Source: an uncultured Eubacteriales bacterium
GTDB lineage: Bacteria > Bacillota > Clostridia > Peptostreptococcales > Anaerovoracaceae
DNA length: 64,000 nt
Direction of reading: 5' to 3'
Assembly (NCBI GenBank): GCA_902775345.1
Contig: CACYLW010000017.1
Location: 1-64,000 of the forward strand
Shown here: piece after piece, positions 25,294-32,882 of the stretch
Layout of the letters: each line of letters begins with the position of its first letter
Numbering within the stretch: the stretch's first letter is position 1
Made by a program: the position numbers and the translations under genes
Notes under the pieces: generated by a model
What the model was told of the DNA's origin: nothing
The model's input: only the letters and a program-made list of their open reading frames with translations
The model's database searches: none

Positions 25294-25548
25294 ATGCGTA
25301 CACTGTTTTATACTATCAAGACCCCGGTCATACATGCCAGATATGCAGGCTCTCTGACCAAAGAAGCTCAGCAATATAGATCCGAAATCACCTTATATAA
25401 GGGGGATCAGAATGCAAATGCCAAGGGACTTTTCTCAGTACTCAGACTGGGCATCAAACAGGGCGATCTGATCAAATTAACAATAGAGGGTGATGATGAA
25501 AACATTGCAGCAATGCATCTCTTGAACCATATTTGGGCGAATTATTAA
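25294..25548 (+). CDS. HPr-like phosphocarrier domain protein
   Basis: An 84-residue protein aligning end to end with HPr. The active-site His is kept (IHAR, His14), but the following Pro is Tyr17. The regulatory Ser46 of Bacillus HPr is replaced by Gly45 (NAKGLFSVLRLGI), so HPr kinase could not phosphorylate it there. It could still accept phosphate from enzyme I, or be a dedicated carrier for another system. ATAGGAGGAAACAAC precedes the ATG. It lies inside a mobile element, divergent from a LysR gene. Confidence 0.8.
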   Translation: MRTLFYTIKTPVIHARYAGSLTKEAQQYRSEITLYKGDQNANAKGLFSVLRLGIKQGDLIKLTIEGDDENIAAMHLLNHIWANY

Positions 25549-25551
25549 TAA

Positions 25552-25722
25552 GAGACAGGCACTCCTGAATACATTGATTATATTACGGACGTGTTGGTGT
25601 TTGAAGATGACAATAATCTGAAAAAACTGAATCAGTATGAAGAAATAAAAATATAAGCTAGTGAGTATCTGAGTTCTATAGTTAATCCGGAGATGACTAT
25701 TGAAACTGACGAAACGCAGTAA
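25552..25722 (+). pseudogene. Decayed coding fragment after the HPr-like gene
   Basis: In the same frame as the HPr-like gene, after its double stop, the sequence reads protein-like for about 34 codons (PEYIDYITDVLVFEDDNN), hits one TAA, and continues for 19 more codons (EYLSSIVNPEMTIETDETQ) to a second stop. There is no start codon or ribosome site. It looks like the tail of a gene lost by deletion. The family is not recognised. Confidence 0.35.
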
Positions 25723-25739
25723 AAAAGGGAGGCGTGCTG

Positions 25740-25767
25740 AAAAAGTGGCATGTATGTGCCACTTTTT
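25740..25767 (+). terminator. Strong Rho-independent terminator
   Basis: AAAAAGTGGCA pairs perfectly with TGCCACTTTTT around a 6-base loop. A second hairpin (GGC-TTCA-GCC within A and T runs, 25778-25800) follows at once. Together they end the HPr-like transcript. Beyond them, 25801-25930 holds only small inverted repeats (CGGCG/CGCCG and GTTCGAAT/ATTCGAAC). Confidence 0.8.
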
Positions 25768-25930
25768 AAATTCAACGAAAAAACGGCTTCAGCCTTTTTT
25801 CAATTTACCTTATTCAGCTGTACTCTCACGGCGAATCCGCCGCGATAGAAGTAAAAGTTCGAATAGGTCAGTTCTGGTGTATCATATACGATTCGAACTG
25901 CTACGTATCATCGAACCCAAATCGTCAATA

Positions 25931-25948
25931 GTGATAAATAAGTGATAA
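25931..25948 (+). repeat. Right arm-type repeats (2 x GTGATAA)
   Basis: GTGATAA at 25931 and 25942, 11 bases apart, matches the pair near the left end of the element in sequence and spacing. It lies 72-83 bases from the tRNA end, a typical distance for integrase arm sites. Confidence 0.65.
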
Positions 25949-26013
25949 TTGCTTGCCTACGGCAGGCGTTGAGGAAAGTAAAAAGCCTTGGAGTCCAGTG
26001 ATTCCAAGGCTTT

Positions 26014-26050
26014 TGGTGGATGATCAGGGGTTCGAACCCTGGACACCCTG
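26014..26050 (-). repeat. attR within tRNA-Lys
   Basis: This is the part of the intact tRNA-Lys gene duplicated at 17175 (36 of 37 bases). To its left, the stem AAAAGCCTTGGA/TTCCAAGGCTTTT (about 25980-26013) provides the element's own terminator for the tRNA. Confidence 0.8.
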
Positions 26051-26089
26051 ATTAAGAGTCAGGTGCTCTGCCAGCTGAGCTAATCATCC
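26014..26089 (-). tRNA. tRNA-Lys (anticodon CTT)
   Basis: A complete cloverleaf of 76 bases including the encoded CCA: acceptor GGATGAT/ATCATCC, D arm GCTC/GAGC, anticodon stem CCTGA/TCAGG with loop CTCTTAA (anticodon CTT), and T arm CAGGG/CCCTG with TTCGAAC. Its 3' end is the integration target for the elements to its left and remains functional after insertion because each element restores it. Confidence 0.95.
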
Positions 26090-26334
26090 ATATTCATTAT
26101 CTGCGCTTGCAAGGTGTTTTCGCAAGCCGCTTGATGATATTACCACCCAAGGCGTAACAAGTCAATAGCAAAAATCTTATTTTTTCTTATAATCCGTTCA
26201 TATCAAAATCAAATCATTGAAATGTTAACAAATATATAGTAGTATTTCACTGAATAATTATGAACAGACACATTTTTGATGTGCAAAAAAGCTAATACTG
26301 CCAAAAAGGGCAATAGACTATACGGAGGAAAACA

Positions 26335-29300
26335 ATGTTCTGTACAAATTGTGGAAGCAAGCTCGTGGATGGCGCTAAGTTCTGCAGCGAATGCGGAGCC
26401 AGGGTCGTCAGCGCAGAGCCTGTGATCGAAGCGCCTGTGTATGATGAGACCCCGGAGAAACCGGTAAGAGAGAAAGTTTCTTTCGACTGGAGCACTGTGG
26501 TCGATGAACCGCAGAAGAAGGATCTCAGCGACATCAAGTCACCTTGGGATACAACAGGCGGAATAGATGAAAAAGAAATCTATGCTGAGATGACACCGCC
26601 GACCAGTAAGAGCCGCACGATGAGTTTCATCGACGTTCTTAAGGCGGAGAAAGAGGAGAAGGAAAAGGCTGCAGCCGACAAAGCGATCGAGTACACGGAA
26701 GTGCTCCACTTTGATCCGGATCTTACAGCATTTGATGAACCGCCACAGCTTCATTACGCTCCACTTTACGAAGATGTTGACGAGCCGGTAACGACTCCGT
26801 TCGATATTCCTGAGGAAGAGAAGGCTGAGCCGGTCTTTGAAGAGGAACCTGAAGCTGAGGAGCCTTTGTTCGAAGAACCGCAGCTCGAGATACCTATGGA
26901 CGAAGAGCCGCAGTTTGAAGAACCTCAGTTTGAAGAGCCACAATTTGAGGAACCTCAGTATGAGGAGCCTCAGGAAGAAGAGCCGCAGTTTGAGGAGCCT
27001 CAGAGGATGGCTGAAGCTGCTGAGGAACCTGAGCTGAAAGTTTCGAGAGAAACGATTGCCCAGTTTGATGAATATGTAAAGAACTTTGAGAAAGAAGCAG
27101 GAATCATCAGCGAGCCTGAAGCTGAGCCTGATGCAGAACCTGAAGCTAAGGTACCTGAAGTTGAGGTACCAGAAGAGGTACCAGTAGTTGAGGAGCCTGT
27201 ATATGAAGCTCCTAAGTTTGAACTTCCTGATTTTCTGAAAAAGGTAACATCATTCGCATCCAGAAAAGAAGAACCTGAAGCTGAGGAACCTGCATTCGAG
27301 GAGCCTGAAGCCGAAGCTGAACCAGAAGTTGAGGAACCTGTATTCGAGGGACCTGAAGCTGAGGAAACTGAGGATGAGTTCGTGTTCGAAGAAACAGAGG
27401 AATTCGAGTTCGTACCTGAAGTAACACCTGATATCGATGAACTCTTCGCGGAGCTCACTCCTGCAAGCCAGGCTGTTGCTGAGGAGCCTGCTGTTGAAGA
27501 ACCGGAAGCTGAAGAAGATGAAGAGCCTGAGGTTGATGAAGAGCCTGAGGCTGAGGAAGCCGAGGCTGAAGAGCCTGAAGAAGCTTTCGAGGAGCCTAAG
27601 TACGAAGAGAGCGAATACGAGGAGCCTGAAGAATCCATGGAGGATCTCTACCTTGACTTCGAGTCCACTGCTCATTCGGGCCGCACGATGCGTTTCGACG
27701 TAAGTGAATATGATGATCTCGATGATGAGGATGACGAGGACGAAGACGACGATTTTGAAGAAGAGGAGCCTGAAACCGAGGAGCCTTTATTCGAAGAACC
27801 TGAAGACGAAGACGAGGACGACGAAGACGAGGACGACGACGAAGACGACTTTGACGATGATGACGATGATGACGATGAGTCAGAATCTGTAGAAGAGCCT
27901 GAAACTGAGGAAGAAAAAGGCATCGACGAGGAAGAACTCTTCAGGGAAATGGAAGAGACATCACCGGAAATGGCTGGCATGACCATCGCTCCACCTGCCG
28001 ATAAGCAGGAGGAAATCGAAGCGCTTAGAAAGAGACTGGCAGAACTTACGGGAATCGATCTGTATGCAGTTGCCGATCTCAACGCAGCCATGAGCCTCGA
28101 TGAGCTCGAAGAAGCGGAAGTTCCTGCAGAGGAGCCGGTTGCTGAAGAACCGGTTGATGAAGAACCGGCTGACGAAGAGCCTGAAGAGAGAAATGGTTAC
28201 GAGCTCTTTGAGGAGCCTTCAGATGTTCATCACGAGGAATCGATCGAAGAACTGTACAAATTTGAGCCTGAAGTAACACCGGACATCGACGAACTCTTTG
28301 CAGGGCTGACACCTGCAAGCGCTGCGGCTGCACCGGTAGACGAGTACATTCAGGAAGTAGTTGAAGAGGAAGCGCCTGTCGAAGAGTTCGTAGAGGAAGC
28401 TGTCGAAGTGGCGGCACCTGTTGAAGAAGCCGTTGAGGAAGCGGCCGAAGAGGAAGCACCTGTCGAAGAGATCGTAGAGGAAGCGGTCGAAGAGGCAGCA
28501 CCTGTCGAGGAAGCCGTAGAGGAAGCGGTCGAAGAGGCAGCACCTGTCGAGGAAGCCGTAGAGGAAGCGGTCGAAGAGGAAGCACCTGTTGAGGAAGCTG
28601 CAGAGGAAGCAGAGGATTCGGTTGAAGACCTTTATCTGCAGGACTTTGAGCCGTTCGAGAGAGCACCTAGAGAGTTCAAGGAAGAAGCAGAGGATGACTT
28701 CGAAGAGGCAGTTGAAGAGGTAGCTGAAGAGGCTGAACCTGCCGAGGAGATCGTCGAAGAGGCAGTTGAAGAGGCTGAACCTGCTGAGGAGATCGTCGAA
28801 GAGGTAGTTGAAGAGGCAACACCTGCTGAGGAGATCGTCGAGGAGGCAGTTGAAGAGGCGGCGCCTGCTGAGGAGATCGTCGAAGATGCAGTTGAAGAGG
28901 CAGCACCTGCCGAGGAGATCATCGAGGAAGCAGTCGAAGAAGCTGCACCGGCCGAAGAACCGGAGGCCAAGGCAACTGACGCACTTTCACTTGAAGAGCT
29001 CGAAAGAGATCTTTTCGGAGAGACTCTGACTGAAGAAGCTGAAGCTGAAGAGACAAAGAAGATCGACAAGTTCTACACACTCTATCGTAAGAATGAAGAG
29101 TTCCAGAGACTGCTCGATGAAGAATATGAAAAGCTCAAACACGGCGGCGGACTGACAGAAGAAGAGAAAGCTGCTGTTGATGCTGTTCCTAAGATGGCTG
29201 ACGTAGAGGCTGCCAAGGCGGCTGCCGCTGCAGGAGCTGTCGGCGCTGTTGCTGCTGCCGGAGCTGCCGCTGCTGAAGCGATCCCGGTAGAGAACAAGAA

Positions 29301-29688
29301 AGCTTACAGACAGGTCGAGGACCAGACCATCTACATGTCCAAGGAAGAACTTGACGCAAAGCTGAAGGCAGAGGCTGCTGCAATCGCTGCAGCAAAGACC
29401 CCTGTTGAGGTTCCTGACGACAAGGCAGCAAAGAAGGAAGATAAGAAAGAAAAGAAGGCAAAGAAGAAAAAAGTAGAAGTCGAGTATGAAGATGTTGAGG
29501 CCGGAAGCAAGGTCCTGACTGTTCTTGCTGTGATCATTGCACTCATCCTCATCGTTCTGCTTGCCGTTATTCTGGTTCTTCAGATCGCACCTGACAGCAG
29601 CATCGCTGCATGGATCGATCAGCTGATCGAGAACATAACTGCAAAAGTCAGTGTGGTAGATCCGTTCAACGGACAATTCCTGCTTTAG
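26335..29688 (+). CDS. Large acidic zinc-ribbon membrane protein
   Basis: A 1117-residue protein. The N-terminus is a zinc ribbon (C3, C6, C17, C20). Residues about 150-930 are extremely Glu-rich low-complexity repeats: EEPxFEEP units, an Asp/Glu run near 460-520, and later VEEAxPxEEIVEEA units of about 14 residues. A TPDIDELFAxLTPAS motif appears twice (near 364 and 653). A Lys-rich stretch precedes a single membrane helix close to the C-terminus (VLAVIIALILIVLLAVILVL), with about 40 residues after it. The acidic part would face the cytoplasm if the ribbon does. The function is unknown. It is followed after 93 bases by a UPF0182 gene. Confidence 0.8.
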   Translation: MFCTNCGSKLVDGAKFCSECGARVVSAEPVIEAPVYDETPEKPVREKVSFDWSTVVDEPQKKDLSDIKSPWDTTGGIDEKEIYAEMTPPTSKSRTMSFIDVLKAEKEEKEKAAADKAIEYTEVLHFDPDLTAFDEPPQLHYAPLYEDVDEPVTTPFDIPEEEKAEPVFEEEPEAEEPLFEEPQLEIPMDEEPQFEEPQFEEPQFEEPQYEEPQEEEPQFEEPQRMAEAAEEPELKVSRETIAQFDEYVKNFEKEAGIISEPEAEPDAEPEAKVPEVEVPEEVPVVEEPVYEAPKFELPDFLKKVTSFASRKEEPEAEEPAFEEPEAEAEPEVEEPVFEGPEAEETEDEFVFEETEEFEFVPEVTPDIDELFAELTPASQAVAEEPAVEEPEAEEDEEPEVDEEPEAEEAEAEEPEEAFEEPKYEESEYEEPEESMEDLYLDFESTAHSGRTMRFDVSEYDDLDDEDDEDEDDDFEEEEPETEEPLFEEPEDEDEDDEDEDDDEDDFDDDDDDDDESESVEEPETEEEKGIDEEELFREMEETSPEMAGMTIAPPADKQEEIEALRKRLAELTGIDLYAVADLNAAMSLDELEEAEVPAEEPVAEEPVDEEPADEEPEERNGYELFEEPSDVHHEESIEELYKFEPEVTPDIDELFAGLTPASAAAAPVDEYIQEVVEEEAPVEEFVEEAVEVAAPVEEAVEEAAEEEAPVEEIVEEAVEEAAPVEEAVEEAVEEAAPVEEAVEEAVEEEAPVEEAAEEAEDSVEDLYLQDFEPFERAPREFKEEAEDDFEEAVEEVAEEAEPAEEIVEEAVEEAEPAEEIVEEVVEEATPAEEIVEEAVEEAAPAEEIVEDAVEEAAPAEEIIEEAVEEAAPAEEPEAKATDALSLEELERDLFGETLTEEAEAEETKKIDKFYTLYRKNEEFQRLLDEEYEKLKHGGGLTEEEKAAVDAVPKMADVEAAKAAAAAGAVGAVAAAGAAAAEAIPVENKKAYRQVEDQTIYMSKEELDAKLKAEAAAIAAAKTPVEVPDDKAAKKEDKKEKKAKKKKVEVEYEDVEAGSKVLTVLAVIIALILIVLLAVILVLQIAPDSSIAAWIDQLIENITAKVSVVDPFNGQFLL

Positions 29689-29781
29689 GCAGCAAGTATA
29701 ATCATAATTTCACTTGCAGCGGCAGCAGACGCTGTCGCTGCAATTATTTTCACCAGTGCATCATGCAGGGAGGAATAAACA

Positions 29782-32700
29782 TTGGCAGAATTTACTGATG
29801 GAAAAAGGCCTAAAAGGCAAAAAAAGCAAAGGAAGAAGGATCCCGAAGCCGCTGCAAGACGCAGGAGGGGGCGCAGAGGCTTTTCTGTAGCTATCATGAT
29901 CATAGCTCTTGTGCTGGCGGTCCTCGTCATGTTTGTCGGATTCATTACCGACTGGATGTGGTTCGGTGATCTCGGATATACGAGCGTATTCTGGAAGAGA
30001 CTGCTCACACAGCTCGAACTTGGAGTTCCTGTATTCGCTGTGGTCACGCTTCTCGCGAGATTCTATCTGAGGACCCTGAAAAACGGATATTTCAAGAAGA
30101 TCGAGTCGCATGAGATCCCTAACCTCAAGAGGATAAACTCCACATCGTGGATACTCTCTATCATATTCGGTCTCGGTATCGGTATGTACACATCCACGGG
30201 CACATGGCTGACATTCCTCAAGTCGAAGTACGCGACTGACTTCAACCTGAAGGATCCGCTGTTCAACCTCGACATCGGATTCTACATCTTTAAACTGGAC
30301 TGGCTCGACAAGGTGAACGAGATCATCCTTGTTTCGGTCATCGGACTGGTTGTAGTCACGGTGGTATACTATATGTTCCTGCTTTCGGTCAGGACTCCGG
30401 ACATCTTCGAGTATGAAGAGGAAGAAATGCCTCCTGAACCTGAATTCGAAGAAGAGGAAGAAGACGCAGAACCTAAGGTCATCTACCGCACACCTATCGA
30501 TCACTCCGTTATCGGCAGGATGGGAAGAGCGGGCAAGAAGGCCGTGGAGGCAGCGTTCGATCCTAACAGAAAGAAGAAGAGAGGCCACAGGACAGACATC
30601 AACAATAGTAATGTTGAGAACCTGATGAACATCGCCAGCGGCAAGCTCATCATCCTCGGTGTAATTTTCTATCTGATGCTCGCTGTTGACTTCTTCCTGA
30701 AGCAGTTTGACCTGCTGCACACTCATACAGGTGCGGTCTATGGCGCCGGATTTGTTGATGTAAACATTACTCTTTGGGTATACAGGATAATCATGCTGCT
30801 CTGCCTTGTCGGAGCTGTGACCCTTGCGATGCATATAAAGAAGGGCGAGATCACAAAGCTTCTCAAGATGCCTGTGATCATGGTGGTCGTATTTGCGCTT
30901 GGAGTAGGAGCAGCCAGCCTTGTGCAGTCGCTCATCGTAAGCCCGGATGAAATCAACAAGGAGTCCAAGTATCTCGAGAACAATATCGAATACACAAGAC
31001 ACGCATATGGAATCGACAATGTCAGAGTGGCTAATTTTGCTGCTGATGACTCGCTCACAGCTGATACGATCAAGAAGAATGACGAAACGATCGGAAACAT
31101 CCGTATCAACGATTACGGTCCGGTCGAGGATTTCTACAACCAGACGCAAAGTATCCGTCAGTACTACAGATTCAACGATGTGGATATCGACAGATACAAC
31201 ATTGACGGCAGCATAACACAAACTTATCTGTCAGCCAGAGAGATCGATGAGGAAAAGATCTCGAACACATGGATCAATAAGCACCTCAAGTATACACACG
31301 GCTACGGAGCTGCTGTATCCATGGTCGATACTGTTACTGCTTCAGGACAGCCTGATGTTATCGAGGGCAACATCCCGCCTGAGACCAACGTGGCAGAACT
31401 TAAGATCGACAGACCTGAGATCTACTTCGGAGAGCTTTCGAAGGACTATGTCATAGTAAATACAAAGGAAGCTGAGTTCGATTATCCTGACGGAAGTGAG
31501 AACAAGTACACTGAGTATGAGGGCAAGACCGGCATCAAACTGAACCTTTTCAACAGGGTGCTGTTCGCCTTGAGAGAGGGTAATGTCAACATCCTCGTCT
31601 CGTCGAACATCACTTCGAAGTCGAAGATCCTGTATGTAAGGGATGTGGTGCACAGGGTCGAAAAGATCATGCCTTACCTCGCATATGAAGAGGATCCGTA
31701 CATGACCATAGTCGATGGAAAACTCTACTGGATACTCGACGCGTACACAACAAGCAGCAAGTATCCATACTCTGAGCCATACAACACGGATCCGAACGCG
31801 ATCAATCCTACAAACTATATAAGGAATTCCATCAAGGTCGTCGTTGACGCTTATGACGGAACCACAAGCTTCTATATCGTTGATGAAGAGGATCCGATCG
31901 CAAAGACATATCAGAAGATCTATCCGAAGCTGTTCAAGTCGTACAACGAGATCTCAGACGAGATGAAGACACACCTGAGATATCCTAACGCAATGTTCAA
32001 GATCCAGGCATATGTGTACTCGAAGTACCACATGGACGAGGTCAAGGTCTTCTACCAGAAGGAGGACCTCTGGGACATCGCTCACCAGATCTACGGCACG
32101 GAAGATACCGAGATGGATCCGAGCTACTACGTATTCAACCTGCCTGACACAGAGGAAGGTGCCGAGTTCATCAACATGGTGCCGTTCACACCGAAGTCGA
32201 AGCAGAACATGACAGCGATCATGATGGGACGTAACGACGGTGACAATTACGGTCAGCTGATCGTATACACGATGCCGAAGAACAAGACCATCTACGGACC
32301 GATGCAGATAGAGGCCCAGATCGACCAGAACACCGAGATCTCAAAGGAATTCTCGCTGTGGAAACAGTCAGGGTCGAAATATAAGAGAGGAGACCTCTTC
32401 GTAATACCTATCGGCACATCGCTTCTGTACGTTGAGCCGGTATACCTTGAGGCTACCAACCAGGCTATCCCTGAAGTCAAGAGAGTCATCGTGGCTTATC
32501 AGGATAAGATCGCCTACGAGCCTACGCTTGGTGAGGCGCTGCTGAACTTGTTCGGCGGAGATGCCGGAGACAGCGGCAAGAACATCAGCGGTCTTGACGA
32601 AGGTGATGGCAACGAAGATGTCAAGTCGCTCATCAAGAAGGCACAGAACGCTTACGATAAGGCGATCGAGTGCCAGAAGAACGGCGACTGGGAAGGGTAC

Positions 32701-32853
32701 GGCAAGTACATCAAGCAGCTTGAGAATTATCTGACCAAGCTTGTAAATGAAAGCGGCACAAATACACAGGCTGCGGCACCTGCTGAAGATACTGCAGCAG
32801 CTGCGGCCTCTGCGGAAGAGCCTGCCGCTGAGACTGAGGATGAGGCAGCATAA
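29782..32853 (+). CDS. UPF0182 family membrane protein
   Basis: A 1023-residue protein of the UPF0182 family. About seven membrane segments lie in the first 400 residues (for example FVGFITDWMWFGDLGY, a family hallmark), followed by a large extracytoplasmic domain (about 400-930) and an Ala/Glu-rich tail. A charged insert with EEEEEDAEP lies at about 210-230. The function of the family is unknown. The TTG start at 29782 follows GGGAGGA with good spacing, and no better ATG exists. It likely shares a transcript with the acidic zinc-ribbon gene. Confidence 0.85.
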   Translation: MAEFTDGKRPKRQKKQRKKDPEAAARRRRGRRGFSVAIMIIALVLAVLVMFVGFITDWMWFGDLGYTSVFWKRLLTQLELGVPVFAVVTLLARFYLRTLKNGYFKKIESHEIPNLKRINSTSWILSIIFGLGIGMYTSTGTWLTFLKSKYATDFNLKDPLFNLDIGFYIFKLDWLDKVNEIILVSVIGLVVVTVVYYMFLLSVRTPDIFEYEEEEMPPEPEFEEEEEDAEPKVIYRTPIDHSVIGRMGRAGKKAVEAAFDPNRKKKRGHRTDINNSNVENLMNIASGKLIILGVIFYLMLAVDFFLKQFDLLHTHTGAVYGAGFVDVNITLWVYRIIMLLCLVGAVTLAMHIKKGEITKLLKMPVIMVVVFALGVGAASLVQSLIVSPDEINKESKYLENNIEYTRHAYGIDNVRVANFAADDSLTADTIKKNDETIGNIRINDYGPVEDFYNQTQSIRQYYRFNDVDIDRYNIDGSITQTYLSAREIDEEKISNTWINKHLKYTHGYGAAVSMVDTVTASGQPDVIEGNIPPETNVAELKIDRPEIYFGELSKDYVIVNTKEAEFDYPDGSENKYTEYEGKTGIKLNLFNRVLFALREGNVNILVSSNITSKSKILYVRDVVHRVEKIMPYLAYEEDPYMTIVDGKLYWILDAYTTSSKYPYSEPYNTDPNAINPTNYIRNSIKVVVDAYDGTTSFYIVDEEDPIAKTYQKIYPKLFKSYNEISDEMKTHLRYPNAMFKIQAYVYSKYHMDEVKVFYQKEDLWDIAHQIYGTEDTEMDPSYYVFNLPDTEEGAEFINMVPFTPKSKQNMTAIMMGRNDGDNYGQLIVYTMPKNKTIYGPMQIEAQIDQNTEISKEFSLWKQSGSKYKRGDLFVIPIGTSLLYVEPVYLEATNQAIPEVKRVIVAYQDKIAYEPTLGEALLNLFGGDAGDSGKNISGLDEGDGNEDVKSLIKKAQNAYDKAIECQKNGDWEGYGKYIKQLENYLTKLVNESGTNTQAAAPAEDTAAAAASAEEPAAETEDEAA

Positions 32854-32882
32854 AACTATCCTCGCATGAAAGGGTAAAAGAG

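Larger units (their letters stand above)
17175..26050. mobile_element. Integrative mobilizable element in tRNA-Lys(CTT)
   Basis: An 8.8-kb unit between 37-base direct repeats, the right one being part of the intact tRNA. Both ends carry GTGATAA arm-type repeats. It encodes a tyrosine integrase next to attL, a KilA-N protein, an excisionase-like protein, a RepA-like ATPase, a MobA/L relaxase, an XRE regulator and a LysR/HPr-like pair. It has no type IV secretion genes, so it would need a helper for transfer. All modules appear intact, so it may still excise. Confidence 0.85.

Noticed and set aside
27000-29069. Long minus-strand frames rich in Ser and Leu opposite the acidic zinc-ribbon gene
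   Set aside because: They are mirror images of Glu-rich codons; composition is extreme, there are no ribosome sites and the plus-strand gene explains the sequence.
29761-31221. A 486-codon minus-strand frame opposite the UPF0182 gene
   Set aside because: It is a shadow of a well-supported membrane protein gene and shows no recognisable domains.
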